Shown piece by piece: positions 1 through 8,402 of a stretch of DNA of 64,000 nt. The stretch's first letter is position 1; every line of letters begins with the position of its first letter. Below the pieces are notes generated by a model. That model did no database searches and was not told the origin of the DNA. It saw only the letters and a program-made list of their open reading frames with translations. The stretch is from Rhabdaerophilum sp. SD176 (GTDB lineage Bacteria > Pseudomonadota > Alphaproteobacteria > Rhizobiales > Beijerinckiaceae). The stretch lies in contig NZ_JARJNS010000005.1 in assembly GCF_030143245.1 (NCBI RefSeq), forward strand, positions 310,001 to 374,000, in the 5' to 3' direction. The position numbers and the translations under genes were made by a program.

Positions 1-282
1 TCGGCATCGGACTGGGCGGATTTCGAGGCACTGGAGCATTCGGCCGTCGCCCACATGAACGAGGATCATGCCGATGCCGTCCGGCTTTATGCTACCCGGC
101 TCTGCGGCATGCCGGAGGGCCCCTGGCAGGCGGTCGGGCTCGACCCGGACGGGCTCGACATGATGGCGGGCGATCGGCTTGCCCGGCTGCCTTTCGACAG
201 TCCCGTCACAGACGGCGCATCCTTGCGCAGGGTGCTCCGGGAACTGGCCGAAAAGGCGCGCGCGGCGGGGCAATCCGGCTGA
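1..282 (+). CDS. HugZ-like / pyridoxamine 5'-phosphate oxidase-related protein, C-terminal part
   Basis: This is the 3' end of a gene entering from the left edge; the frame is open from base 1 to TGA at 280-282 (93 visible residues). The visible part carries the HMNEDHADAV motif that opens the C-terminal DUF2470 domain of HugZ-type proteins, in which an N-terminal split-barrel (PNPOx-like) domain is followed by this domain. Characterised relatives bind or degrade haem or take part in haem utilisation. The split-barrel domain lies outside the window, so cofactor residues cannot be checked. It ends 237 bp before pckA on the same strand, and the pckA leader hairpins could also end its transcript. 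Confidence 0.75.
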   Translation, partial: SASDWADFEALEHSAVAHMNEDHADAVRLYATRLCGMPEGPWQAVGLDPDGLDMMAGDRLARLPFDSPVTDGASLRRVLRELAEKARAAGQSG

Positions 283-373
283 CTGTGCCAGCCAATTCTG
301 GCCGACACTGGTATGGTAGCAATCCCCGTAAACCTTTTCCGGAAATCTTTGGAACATTTAGCCGAATAGCCCA

Positions 374-401
374 TTGCCTGAGGGCAGATTCCTGCTATTC
401 G
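374..401 (+). promoter_or_regulatory. possible sigma70-type promoter of pckA
   Basis: TTGCCT (374-379) and TATTCG (396-401) are separated by 16 bp. The match to consensus is modest. It is proposed mainly because the predicted start, about 407-409, falls just before the first leader stem-loop. Other promoters in the 283-413 stretch are possible. Confidence 0.25.
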
Positions 402-413
402 CCTCCGCCAATC

Positions 414-510
414 GCTGTCGCGCGGGAGGGGAGACCCGAAGCGACAGCCGATGGCGGTGCCTTCGGGCCCGCCATCACCTTTGCCCCCTTTCGGGCTGCA
501 CCAGGGAAGG
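414..510 (+). promoter_or_regulatory. structured leader of pckA: tandem stem-loops and possible SD-sequestering helix
   Basis: Stem-loop 1 pairs GCTGTCGC (414-421) perfectly with GCGACAGC (441-448), with an inner CGGG/CCCG helix. One base later, stem-loop 2 pairs GATGGCGG (450-457) with CCGCCATC (469-476) and is capped by GCC-TTCG-GGC, a UUCG tetraloop. Downstream, CCTT (478-481) and CCCT (486-489) can pair collinearly with AAGG (507-510) and AGGG (503-506), which contain the Shine-Dalgarno region of pckA. TTCGGG (462-467 and 490-495) can alternatively pair with CCCGAA (435-440). The complementarity is visible; a regulatory role is inference, and the hairpins might instead terminate the upstream gene. 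Confidence 0.45.
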
Positions 511-519
511 ACCGCACCT

Positions 520-2130
520 ATGGAAACCAGAGGCGTCTTCAACAAGGCCTTGGGACCGAACACGTTCGGCTTCGAGGCTCCGGCCCGGTTCCTTCTCAAC
601 CTCGAGGCGCCCGCGCTCTACGAGGAATCCATCCGCCGCAACGAGGCGATGATCACCGCTGGCGGGGCGCTGCTTGCGGAAACCGGCATCCATACCGGCC
701 GTTCGCCGAAGGACAAGTTCGTTGTCCGCGATGCCGGTACCGAGAATGCGGTCTGGTGGGACAACAACAACGCGATGAGCCCGGCGCATTTCGCGACGTT
801 GCTCGCCGATTTCCGCGCCCATGCGAAGGGCAAGGAGCTGTTCGCGCAGGATCTCTATGGCGGTGCCGATGGCGCCAACCGGGTCAAGGTGCGCGTCTTC
901 ACCGAATATGCCTGGCACTCGCTCTTCATCCGCAACCTGCTGATCCGGCCGGAACTGCACGAACTCGCCGCCTTCACGCCGGAAATGACGATCGTCGACC
1001 TGCCGTCCTTCAAGGCCGATCCCGCCCGCCATGGCTGCCGGACCGGCACCGTGATCGCGGTCGATTTCGCCTCGAAGACCGTGCTGATCGGCGGCACCTC
1101 CTATGCCGGCGAGATGAAGAAGAGCGTCTTCACCTATCTCAACTACGCCCTGCCGGAAGCCGGTGTGATGCCGATGCATTGCTCGGCCAATGTCGGCCCG
1201 GCGGGTGATTCCGCCGTCTTCTTCGGCCTTTCGGGCACCGGCAAGACCACGCTTTCGGCCGATCCGTCGCGCACGCTGATCGGCGATGACGAGCATGGCT
1301 GGTCGAAAAGCGGCATCTTCAATTTCGAGGGCGGCTGCTACGCCAAGACGATCCGCCTCTCGGCCGAGGCCGAGCCGGAAATCTACGCCACCACCCAGCG
1401 CTTCGGCACGGTGCTCGAAAATGTGGTGATCGACCCCGAAACCCGCATCCCGGATTTCGATGACGGGTCGAAAACCGAGAATACCCGCTGTGCCTATCCG
1501 CTGCATTTCATCCCGAACGCCTCGGAAACCGGCCGCGCCGGCCACCCGAAGAACATCGTGATGCTCACCTGCGATGCGTTCGGCGTGCTGCCGCCCATCG
1601 CCAAGCTCACGCCGGCGGAAGCCATGTATCACTTCCTCTCGGGCTACACCGCCAAGGTGGCCGGCACCGAAAAGGGCGTGACCGAGCCGGAAGCCGTGTT
1701 CTCGACCTGCTTCGGCGCCCCGTTCATGCCGCGCCACCCGGCGGTGTACGGCAATCTCCTGCGCGATCTCATCGCCAAGCACCATGTCGATTGCTGGCTG
1801 GTCAATACCGGCTGGACCGGCGGCAAGCACGGCGTCGGCCGCCGCATGCCGATCCGCGTGACGCGCCGGCTGCTCTCGGCCGCTCTGGACGGTTCGCTCG
1901 CCAAGGCTGATTTCCGCCGCGACCCGTATTTCGGCTTCGCCGTCCCGGCTTCGGTGCCGGGCGTCGAGCCGCACATTCTCTATCCGGTCAAGACCTGGCA
2001 GGACAAGGCAGCCTTCGCCGAGACCGCGAAGAAGCTCGTCGCGATGTTCCAGGAAAACTTCAAGCGCTTCGAGGCGCATGTCGACCAGGATGTGAAGAGC
2101 GCCGCCCCGAAGAACCAGATGGCGGCGTAA
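520..2130 (+). CDS. pckA: phosphoenolpyruvate carboxykinase (ATP)
   Basis: Converts oxaloacetate plus ATP to phosphoenolpyruvate, ADP and CO2, the entry step of gluconeogenesis in the cytosol. The 536-residue product has the usual length for the ATP-dependent family. The P-loop [13 protein letters not shown] lies at about residue 236 and the kinase motif GDDEHGW at 255-261; the [13 protein letters not shown] segment just before the P-loop is also typical. The ATG at 520 is chosen over an in-frame ATG at 451 because AGGGAAGG (503-510) lies 9 bp upstream, family members start near METRGVFN, and the ATG at 451 lies inside a strong leader hairpin. Monocistronic by appearance, with a structured leader and a putative terminator after it. 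Confidence 0.97.
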   Translation: METRGVFNKALGPNTFGFEAPARFLLNLEAPALYEESIRRNEAMITAGGALLAETGIHTGRSPKDKFVVRDAGTENAVWWDNNNAMSPAHFATLLADFRAHAKGKELFAQDLYGGADGANRVKVRVFTEYAWHSLFIRNLLIRPELHELAAFTPEMTIVDLPSFKADPARHGCRTGTVIAVDFASKTVLIGGTSYAGEMKKSVFTYLNYALPEAGVMPMHCSANVGPAGDSAVFFGLSGTGKTTLSADPSRTLIGDDEHGWSKSGIFNFEGGCYAKTIRLSAEAEPEIYATTQRFGTVLENVVIDPETRIPDFDDGSKTENTRCAYPLHFIPNASETGRAGHPKNIVMLTCDAFGVLPPIAKLTPAEAMYHFLSGYTAKVAGTEKGVTEPEAVFSTCFGAPFMPRHPAVYGNLLRDLIAKHHVDCWLVNTGWTGGKHGVGRRMPIRVTRRLLSAALDGSLAKADFRRDPYFGFAVPASVPGVEPHILYPVKTWQDKAAFAETAKKLVAMFQENFKRFEAHVDQDVKSAAPKNQMAA

Positions 2131-2156
2131 CCACCGCTCGCCGTCTTTCCGGGCAG

Positions 2157-2205
2157 GCCGCAAGCGAAGGCACCGGGTTTCCGGTCGCACGTCCGGCGGC
2201 TTTTT
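2157..2205 (+). terminator. putative terminator of pckA
   Basis: Outer arms GCCGC (2157-2161) and GCGGC (2196-2200) enclose an inner ACCGG-GTTT-CCGGT hairpin (2172-2185). A run of five T follows at 2201-2205. The outer stem is short and widely spaced, so confidence is moderate. Confidence 0.4.
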
Positions 2206-2318
2206 GCTTTCCTAACCATCCCGTCGTTCGATCGACGCATCGAGCGGCGGAGATTGCCGAATTCAACGCTTCCTTAGGGTTGCGAGCCCGATTGTTACCC
2301 CGGCGGGGGGCTGATCGG

Positions 2319-3107
2319 ATGCGCTTGACCAAGAGACTGATCCTGACCGATGCCGATATCCGGCGGGCGATCCTCGTCCTGACCTGCATCTCCGTGGTCA
2401 TCTCGGTTCTGGTGAGCGCTCTGGTGGTGCTGGCCAATATCGGCTTTGACCTTTCCACCTCGCTGCCGGCAAGCAAGGTCTTGCGCGACACGCTGGTCGT
2501 CTCGACGCTCCTGCCGGCCATCATCTGTCCGCTGGTCGTCCATCGTGCGCTGATCACCGTGCGGGATCTCAACCTCGCCCGGGCCGAACTGGACCGGATG
2601 GCCCGCACCGATGCCCTGACCGGCCTGCTGAACCGGCGCGGCTTCGATGCGGCCGCGAAGGCCCTGCTGGCCGAGGCTCGGCTGTCCGTTCGTCCGGTCG
2701 GCGCGCTGATCTGTGACATCGATCATTTCAAGCGCATCAACGACACCCTTGGCCATGACGCGGGCGATGAGGCCATTCGCCAGGTGGCGGGCCATCTCGC
2801 CGCTGCGGCGGGCATGCAGGCCCATTCCGTGGTGGGCCGACAGGGCGGAGAGGAATTTGCCATTTTCGTCAGCGGGTTGACCCAGCGCGAGCTTGCCGCC
2901 TTCGCCGAGTCGATCCGGGCGGTGACCTCCGGCGCGCCGGTGCTGTTTGATGGCAGGACGATCCCGGTGACGATCAGTATCGGCCTGGCCATCGACACGC
3001 ATGACAGCGCCAACCTGCCCGACCTGCTGCGCCTGGCGGACCAGGCGCTCTATCGCGCCAAGGAAGGCGGCCGCAACCGGGTCGAATCCGCCCTGATCGC
3101 GGCGTAG
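2319..3107 (+). CDS. membrane-anchored diguanylate cyclase (GGDEF domain)
   Basis: Predicted to make cyclic di-GMP from two GTP. The 262-residue protein has two hydrophobic segments at about residues 16-40 and 57-77, with no sizeable periplasmic sensor between them, followed by a GGDEF domain that begins near RMARTDALTGLLNRRGF. The active-site motif is GGEEF at residues 176-180, a functional variant. No RxxD sits five residues before it, so product inhibition through the classical I-site is unlikely. Start: ATG 2319; a TTG at 2280 would add 13 residues that do not look conserved. It lies between pckA and the convergent hrcA and appears monocistronic. The input signal is not evident. Confidence 0.88.
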   Translation: MRLTKRLILTDADIRRAILVLTCISVVISVLVSALVVLANIGFDLSTSLPASKVLRDTLVVSTLLPAIICPLVVHRALITVRDLNLARAELDRMARTDALTGLLNRRGFDAAAKALLAEARLSVRPVGALICDIDHFKRINDTLGHDAGDEAIRQVAGHLAAAAGMQAHSVVGRQGGEEFAIFVSGLTQRELAAFAESIRAVTSGAPVLFDGRTIPVTISIGLAIDTHDSANLPDLLRLADQALYRAKEGGRNRVESALIAA

Positions 3108-3120
3108 GAGCGTTTCGCTC
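3108..3120. terminator. short hairpin between convergent cyclase gene and hrcA
   Basis: GAGCG-TTT-CGCTC spans the 11-bp gap between two convergent stop codons and just enters the end of hrcA. The stem has only 5 bp and no clear T-run, so this is a weak candidate. Confidence 0.25.
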
Positions 3121-4198
3121 ACCCCCGCTCGAGCAGCTTCCCCATCACCCGCGCGGTGTAATCCACCATCGGCACGATGCGCGCATAATTGAGCCTCGTC
3201 GGGCCGATCACGCCGACAATCCCGACGATCTTCTGCTCGCTGTCGCGGAACGGCGCCGCGATCATCGACGAGCCGGAGAGCGAGAACAGCTTGTTCTCCG
3301 AGCCGATGAAGATGCGCACCCCATCGCCTTCCTCTGCCCGGTTGAGCAGGTCGATCACATCCTTCTCGCGCTCGAGATCGGCGAAAAGCCGCCGCATCCG
3401 CTCGAGATCGGTCATCGCCGTCAGGTCCTCGAGCAGGTTGGCCTGCCCGCGCACGATGAGGCGCATATCGCCGGCATCGCTGGTGGTGCTGGCCAGGCCG
3501 CTATCGACCAGCCGGGCCGAAAGCTCGCTGATCTCCGCCTCCATGGCCGCCCGGTTGCGGGCAATGTCAGCCTTGACCTCGCCGAGCGTCCGCCCGCGCA
3601 GTCGATGGTTGAGGTAGTTTGACGCCTCGACCAGCGCCGAGGCCGGCAGGCCGGCCGGCAGGTTCACGAGGCGGTTCTCGATCGACCCGTCATCGGAAAC
3701 GAGCACGACCAGCGCCTGTTCCGGGTCGAGCCGGACGAATTCGAGATGCTTGAGCCGCTTGTTCGACTTCGAGGTCACGACGACGCCCGCCCCGCGGCTG
3801 ACGCCCGAAAGCAAGGTCGTCGCCTCGGCGAGGGCATCGTCGAAGCTGCGCCCGGCCCCGCCGGCGCGGATCTGCGCTTCGATCCGGTCACGGTCCTCGG
3901 CCGAGACATCGCCGATCTCGAGGATGGAATCGACGAAGAGCCGCAGGCCCTTCTCTGTCGGCAGCCGGCCGGCCGAGATATGCGGCGCATAGATCAGGCC
4001 GAGATCCTCGAGATCCTGCATCACGTTGCGCACGGTGGCAGCCGAGAGGGAAACCGGCAGGGACTTCGAGATATTGCGCGAGCCCATCGGCTCGCCGGCT
4101 TCGAGATAGCCTTCCACAACCCGGCGGAAAATATCCCGCGAACGCTGGTCAAGTTCGGCCAGCGCGGGCGGTGGCGTCATGTCACCGTCTTTTTTCAT
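3119..4198 (-). CDS. hrcA: heat-inducible transcription repressor HrcA
   Basis: HrcA represses groESL and related chaperone operons by binding the CIRCE inverted repeat, and its folding depends on GroE. The 359-residue product has the family architecture: an N-terminal winged helix ([20 protein letters not shown], then [14 protein letters not shown]) and C-terminal ligand/dimer segments ending in [18 protein letters not shown]. Start could be the ATG at 4198 (MKKDGD) or at 4180 (MTPPPA). No CIRCE-like repeat is visible in the gap to rph, so autoregulation is not supported here. In many relatives grpE directly follows hrcA; here grpE lies about 9 kb away behind glnD. Confidence 0.95.
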   Translation of the reverse strand: MKKDGDMTPPPALAELDQRSRDIFRRVVEGYLEAGEPMGSRNISKSLPVSLSAATVRNVMQDLEDLGLIYAPHISAGRLPTEKGLRLFVDSILEIGDVSAEDRDRIEAQIRAGGAGRSFDDALAEATTLLSGVSRGAGVVVTSKSNKRLKHLEFVRLDPEQALVVLVSDDGSIENRLVNLPAGLPASALVEASNYLNHRLRGRTLGEVKADIARNRAAMEAEISELSARLVDSGLASTTSDAGDMRLIVRGQANLLEDLTAMTDLERMRRLFADLEREKDVIDLLNRAEEGDGVRIFIGSENKLFSLSGSSMIAAPFRDSEQKIVGIVGVIGPTRLNYARIVPMVDYTARVMGKLLERG

Positions 4199-4290
4199 GG
4201 CCTTTCCTGGTCACTCCGAAAGTCGACCCACCCCGCCACTATGCGCAAGGGCATTCGCAAGGGGAATACCACTCTTGTCATTCGTATGGC

Positions 4291-4319
4291 TTGAATGCCA
4301 GCGCAATCACGCGTAGAAG
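4291..4319 (+). promoter_or_regulatory. possible sigma70 promoter of rph-rdgB-hemW
   Basis: TTGAAT (4291-4296), a 17-bp spacer and TAGAAG (4314-4319) match four of six bases in each hexamer. The inferred start near 4326 leaves a leader of about 37 nt before the rph ATG. Confidence 0.35.
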
Positions 4320-4362
4320 CCGCGGCCGGCTCCCGCTCCCCGGGGCCGCAGGAGAAGCCATC

Positions 4363-5079
4363 ATGCGTCCCTCGAAACGCGCGCTCGACGAAATGCGGGC
4401 GGTCTCGCTCACGCGGAATGTCGCGCGCTATGCCGAAGGCTCCTGCCTCGTGAAATTCGGCGAGACGCATGTGCTCTGCACCGCCTCGCTCGAAGAGCGC
4501 GGACCGTCCTGGCTGCGTGGCACCGGCAAGGGCTGGGTCACGGCGGAATATTCGATGCTGCCCCGCGCCACGCTGGAGCGGACGCGCCGCGAGGTTACCG
4601 CGGGCAAGCCCTCCGGCCGTACGCAGGAGATCCAGCGGCTGATCGGCCGCGCGCTGCGGGCCGTTGTCGATCTTCCTGCCCTCGGCGAGAAGCAGATCAC
4701 CATCGATTGCGATGTGCTGCAGGCCGATGGCGGAACGCGCACCGCGGCGATTACCGGCGCCTGGGTGGCGCTGCATGATTGCTTCGCGTGGATGCAGTCC
4801 CGCAACATGGTCACCACCATGCCTTTGCGGGATCATGTCGCGGCGATTTCCTGCGGCATCTACCGCAACAATCCGGTGCTCGACCTTGATTATGTCGAGG
4901 ATTCCAACGCCGAGACGGATGCGAATTTCGTGATGACCGGCCGCGGCGGCATTGTCGAGGTGCAGGGCACGGCCGAGGGTGCGCCCTTCTCCGAGGAAAA
5001 CCTCCTCGCCCTGCTGGGTCTTGCGCGCAAGGGCATCCAGGAACTCGTCGCGCTGCAGAAGACCGCGATAGCGGGGTAA
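4363..5079 (+). CDS. rph: ribonuclease PH
   Basis: Phosphorolytic 3'-5' exoribonuclease that trims tRNA 3' ends, releasing nucleoside diphosphates; it acts as a hexamer in the cytosol. The 238-residue length is typical. The N-terminal signature [12 protein letters not shown], the [14 protein letters not shown] segment, and [23 protein letters not shown] with its phosphate-site arginine are all present. Start is ATG 4363, preceded by GCAGGAGAAG; upstream in-frame codons are not family-like. It is divergent from hrcA and leads an apparent operon, with rdgB beginning 2 bp after its stop. Confidence 0.96.
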   Translation: MRPSKRALDEMRAVSLTRNVARYAEGSCLVKFGETHVLCTASLEERGPSWLRGTGKGWVTAEYSMLPRATLERTRREVTAGKPSGRTQEIQRLIGRALRAVVDLPALGEKQITIDCDVLQADGGTRTAAITGAWVALHDCFAWMQSRNMVTTMPLRDHVAAISCGIYRNNPVLDLDYVEDSNAETDANFVMTGRGGIVEVQGTAEGAPFSEENLLALLGLARKGIQELVALQKTAIAG

Positions 5080-5081
5080 TC

Positions 5082-5729
5082 ATGGCCCGTCCGATCACCG
5101 GGCGACTCGTCATCGCCACGCATAATGCCGGCAAGCTTGTCGAGATGACCGAGCTTCTCGCCCCCTATGGCATCGCCACCGTTTCAGCGGGCGAACTCGG
5201 CCTGCCCGAGCCCGAGGAAGACGGGATGATGTATGCCGAAAACGCCGCCATCAAGGCGCTGGCGGCGGCGCGGGCGGCCAATCTGCCGGCGCTTGCGGAT
5301 GATTCCGGCCTTGCGGTCGATGCGCTCGACGGCGCACCCGGTCTCTTCACGGCGGACTGGGCCGGCAAGCCGCGCGATTTCGGCCGGGCCATGGCCCGCG
5401 TCGCTGACGAATTGCGCCTGCGGGAGGTCGAGCCGGAAGGCGCACGCGCGCATTTCGTCTCCGCGCTCATGGTCGCCTGGCCTGACGGGGAGACACTCCT
5501 CGCCGAGGGGCGCGTATTCGGCGCGCTCACCTTCCCGCCAAGGGGCAGCGCCGGTTTCGGGTACGATCCGATCTTCCGGCCTGATGGCCATGACAGGACG
5601 TTTGGCGAGATGTCCGCCGAGGAAAAACATGGTATCCGCAAGATCGATGGCCGCCTTGAAGGCTTGTCGCATCGCGCGCGGGCCTTCATTCGCCTGGTGG
5701 CGAAAGCCGGATTGACGGAAAAGCGCTGA
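5082..5729 (+). CDS. rdgB: XTP/dITP diphosphatase (Ham1/RdgB family)
   Basis: Hydrolyses non-canonical purine triphosphates such as XTP, dITP and ITP to monophosphates, keeping them out of DNA. The 215-residue product starts with the substrate-binding motif ATHNAGKLVEM, then ALADDSGLAVDALDGAPGLF, and closes with GSAGFGYDPIF and the EEKHGIR segment. It sits 2 bp after rph, and its TGA overlaps the ATG of hemW by one base, so the three genes are probably translated from one message. Confidence 0.95.
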   Translation: MARPITGRLVIATHNAGKLVEMTELLAPYGIATVSAGELGLPEPEEDGMMYAENAAIKALAAARAANLPALADDSGLAVDALDGAPGLFTADWAGKPRDFGRAMARVADELRLREVEPEGARAHFVSALMVAWPDGETLLAEGRVFGALTFPPRGSAGFGYDPIFRPDGHDRTFGEMSAEEKHGIRKIDGRLEGLSHRARAFIRLVAKAGLTEKR

Positions 5730-6895
5730 TGAAGCCCGCACAACCGCCTTTCGACGCCGGATTCGGCGTCTACGTTCATTGGCCCTTCTGTCAGGCCAAA
5801 TGCCCCTATTGCGATTTCAACTCGCATGTCCGGCGCGGCGGCATCGACGAGGCGCGCTTCGTCGCCGCTTTCGCCCGTGAGATCGACCATATGGCCAGCC
5901 TTGCACCGGCACGGCAGGTCAGCTCGATCTTCTTCGGGGGTGGCACGCCGTCGCTGATGAAGCCGGAAACCGTCGGCGCCATTCTCGAGGCTATCGGCGC
6001 CCACTGGTCGGTGACGCCCGATTGCGAGATCACGCTGGAAGCCAACCCGACCAGCGTCGAGGCCGGTCGTTTCGCCGGGTATCGCGCCGCCGGGATCAAC
6101 CGCGTCTCGCTCGGCGTGCAATCGCTCGTCGAGCCGGACCTCAAGGCCCTCGGCCGTCTGCACAGTGTCGGCGAGGCGCTGGTTGCGGTGTCCATCGCCG
6201 CCAAGCACTTCCAGCGTTTCTCGTTCGACCTGATCTATGCCCGGCCCGGGCAGACGGTGGCAGACTGGCGCGAGGAATTGATCGAGGCGTTGGCCCACGC
6301 GCCCACCCATCTCTCGCTGTACCAGCTGACCATCGAGCCCGACACGCCGTTCAAGGCGCTGCACGAGGCGGGGAAGCTGGTCATCCCCGATCATGATCTC
6401 GCCCGCGACCTCTATGAGGCCACGCAGGAGATCTGCGACAAATACGGCATGCCGGCCTACGAGGTCTCGAACCATGCCCGACCGGGCGACGAATGCCGCC
6501 ACAACCTGCTCTACTGGCGCTACGGCGAATATGCCGGCATTGGCCCCGGGGCCCATGGCCGCCTCTTCACCGAGCGCGGGCGCCGCGCCCTGGTGACCGA
6601 GCGCTCGCCCGAAGCCTGGCTCGATTATGTCGAGCGCGATGGTCACGGCATCGTCGGTGACGAGACGCTCTCCAATGAAAACGAGGCCGATGAGTTTCTG
6701 CTGATGGGCCTGCGTCTGCGCGAAGGGATCGATCCGAAGCGCTTCGCCCTGCTCAAGGGCAAGGCGTTCGACGCGAGGCGTATTGCCGCTCTCTCCGAGG
6801 AGGGTTTGATCGAGCCTTGCAACGACGGCAGGCTTCGTGTTTCGCGCGAGGGGTTTCCGGTCCTCGACGCGATCGTGGCCGATCTCGCGGCCTGA
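5729..6895 (+). CDS. hemW: radical SAM protein HemW (coproporphyrinogen III oxidase-like)
   Basis: HemW proteins bind haem and act as haem chaperones; they are often misnamed oxygen-independent coproporphyrinogen oxidases. The 388-residue product has the radical SAM cluster C21-x3-C25-x2-C28 within VHWPFCQAKCPYCDF, followed by FFGGGTPSLM. It has the shorter N-terminus of HemW rather than the extended N-terminus of true HemN. The rph-rdgB-hemW order is common in alphaproteobacteria. Its stop lies 3 bp from the stop of the convergent LpoA-like gene. Confidence 0.93.
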   Translation: MKPAQPPFDAGFGVYVHWPFCQAKCPYCDFNSHVRRGGIDEARFVAAFAREIDHMASLAPARQVSSIFFGGGTPSLMKPETVGAILEAIGAHWSVTPDCEITLEANPTSVEAGRFAGYRAAGINRVSLGVQSLVEPDLKALGRLHSVGEALVAVSIAAKHFQRFSFDLIYARPGQTVADWREELIEALAHAPTHLSLYQLTIEPDTPFKALHEAGKLVIPDHDLARDLYEATQEICDKYGMPAYEVSNHARPGDECRHNLLYWRYGEYAGIGPGAHGRLFTERGRRALVTERSPEAWLDYVERDGHGIVGDETLSNENEADEFLLMGLRLREGIDPKRFALLKGKAFDARRIAALSEEGLIEPCNDGRLRVSREGFPVLDAIVADLAA

Positions 6896-6898
6896 GCT

Positions 6899-8143
6899 TC
6901 AGTTCACCCCGACAAAGCTGCCCGGCGCCTGCGCGATGGCCCGGGCCGAGCCCGAACGGATCTCGTAGACCACGAGCCCGCGATCATTCAGGCCGTTCTG
7001 CCGGAACCGGAAGACGCCGTCCTGCCCGGAAAAGCCATTGCCATTGGTCAGCGTGGCCTCGCTGAAGCGCTGGGTGCCGAAATTCTGCGTCAGGGCGCTG
7101 GCGAGGGTCACCGCATCATAGCCAAGCGTGGCGATGCGGGTCGGGGCCGAGCCGAACTGGCTCTGGTAACGCCCGGCCAGCGCGTTGAACCGGGCATTGT
7201 CCGGCGCGGCGAACCATGCGCCGTCCAGCGTGCCCATGCCATGCACGCGCGGATCGTTCCAGATCCCGGTCGAGATGATCTGCAGGTCGCGGCCCGTCAG
7301 CCCGGCGGCGGCCATGCTCTGGGTCACGGCGCCGATTCCGTCGGCGCCCTCGCCGATGAACAGGGTATCGGCCGAGGATTGCGCCTGCTTGACTTGCGCG
7401 ACAGCTGCATCGATCGACGCCTTGTTGCCCGGCTGGTAACGGGCCACGGTCGCGACGCGGCGGCCACCCTGGTTGGCGACCTGCTGGAATTCGGCCTCGA
7501 CGACATTGCCATACGGCGTCTGCGGAATGAGCGCCGAGAAGGACCGCTTGCCACGGCTGCCGGCAAAGGTGACGACGCGCTGGACATCCGATTGCGGCAG
7601 GAAGCTGAGCAGATAGACCCCGCGTTGCGCTGCGCCTGCATCCGACGAGAACGCGATGACCGGCTTCCCGGCTGGCCGGGCCACGGCAGCGACGGCCTGC
7701 ACGGAAGGCGCGAAAAGCGGGCCGATGATCAGTTCGACGCCTTCGCCGAGCAGTTCCTGCGCAGCCTGGCGTGCACCATCGGGCGTGCCCTTGTCGTCCC
7801 GGACCAGCAGCTGGATGCTCGATTGCCCGCCGGAGAAGTCGCTGATCGCCATCTGTGCGGCATTCCGCAGGCTGAGTGCCGCCGCCTGGCCGTTGGCCGA
7901 GGAGAGCGGCAGGATGAGTCCGACCTTGACCGATCCGTTGCCAATCACATCGCCGGTTGGCGTATTGGGCGGTGGCGCGTCGCTCCCGGGGCCGACCAGA
8001 CCATCAAGACCCCCGGCGCACCCAGCCATGAGACTGGCCAGACCGATCGTTGCCAGGAGCCGCCGCCGCGACGGGGAAGACACCCCGATCAGCTTCGGAT
8101 GAGCCGGCTCCCATGTGTTGCCCACAGTCTTGCGACCCGTCAT
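6899..8143 (-). CDS. LpoA-like penicillin-binding-protein activator / periplasmic binding lipoprotein
   Basis: 414 residues. A twin-arginine-like stretch (SRRRLLATIGL) precedes a lipobox LMAGC with Cys42, so the product is a probable lipoprotein. The mature part has a type-1 periplasmic-binding-protein fold (VKVGLILPLSSANGQAAALSLRNAAQMA), as in branched-chain amino-acid receptors and the C-terminal domain of LpoA. The divergent neighbour rsmI followed by yraN mirrors the lpoA/rsmI/yraN neighbourhood of gammaproteobacteria, which favours a role in activating a peptidoglycan synthase over amino-acid uptake; no ABC transporter genes are nearby. The N-terminal TPR domain of enterobacterial LpoA is absent. 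Start ATG 8143 has GGTGGAG about 6-8 bp upstream; upstream ATGs at 8164 and 8242 are less likely. Confidence 0.8.
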   Translation of the reverse strand: MTGRKTVGNTWEPAHPKLIGVSSPSRRRLLATIGLASLMAGCAGGLDGLVGPGSDAPPPNTPTGDVIGNGSVKVGLILPLSSANGQAAALSLRNAAQMAISDFSGGQSSIQLLVRDDKGTPDGARQAAQELLGEGVELIIGPLFAPSVQAVAAVARPAGKPVIAFSSDAGAAQRGVYLLSFLPQSDVQRVVTFAGSRGKRSFSALIPQTPYGNVVEAEFQQVANQGGRRVATVARYQPGNKASIDAAVAQVKQAQSSADTLFIGEGADGIGAVTQSMAAAGLTGRDLQIISTGIWNDPRVHGMGTLDGAWFAAPDNARFNALAGRYQSQFGSAPTRIATLGYDAVTLASALTQNFGTQRFSEATLTNGNGFSGQDGVFRFRQNGLNDRGLVVYEIRSGSARAIAQAPGSFVGVN

Positions 8144-8263
8144 CGCGATACTCCACCCTCGCATGTGCGGGTTTCCCGAGGCGGAATCCGGCACATTTCC
8201 AGAGTCACGAAAGCCAGAAATTGGGGCAAGTTCAAGGATCACTTGAAAAGAGCGTTAACGATA

Positions 8264-8320
8264 TTTGCAAACCATGTTGTCTGTGCCACGGCACTTCATG
8301 CGGGATCGCTGTTTTGCAAA
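8264..8320. repeat. two copies of a TTTGCAAA palindrome in the divergent promoter region
   Basis: TTTGCAAACC occurs at 8264-8273 and 8313-8322, each with the 8-bp palindrome TTTGCAAA, 49 bp apart. A further inverted repeat, TCAAG-GATCA-CTTGA, lies at 8232-8246. They sit between the divergent LpoA-like gene and rsmI and could be regulator sites; no known consensus is matched with confidence. Confidence 0.35.
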
Positions 8321-8321
8321 C

Positions 8322-8377
8322 CGCCTTCCGCTGTGGCAGCAAGGCGAGAATCCCGCCCCGAATCGTGCCTTGGCGGG
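8322..8377 (+). promoter_or_regulatory. tandem hairpins in the rsmI leader
   Basis: CGCCTT (8322-8327) pairs with AAGGCG (8341-8346), enclosing GCTG-TGG-CAGC. CCCGCC (8352-8357) pairs with GGCGGG (8372-8377) across a 14-nt loop. They lie 26 nt before the rsmI ATG. Short GC stems arise readily at this base composition, so function is uncertain. Confidence 0.3.
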
Positions 8378-8402
8378 CTTGTCGCACAGGCTGGATCGCA
8401 TC

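Noticed and set aside
475-2190. 571-codon open frame antisense to pckA
   Set aside because: High GC at third codon positions of pckA suppresses stops on the opposite strand. The encoded sequence is low-complexity and resembles no family, while pckA is unmistakable.
4199-4362. CIRCE element expected beside hrcA
   Set aside because: No TTAGCACTC-N9-GAGTGCTAA-like repeat is present in the hrcA/rph gap; the nearest candidates share only a few bases.
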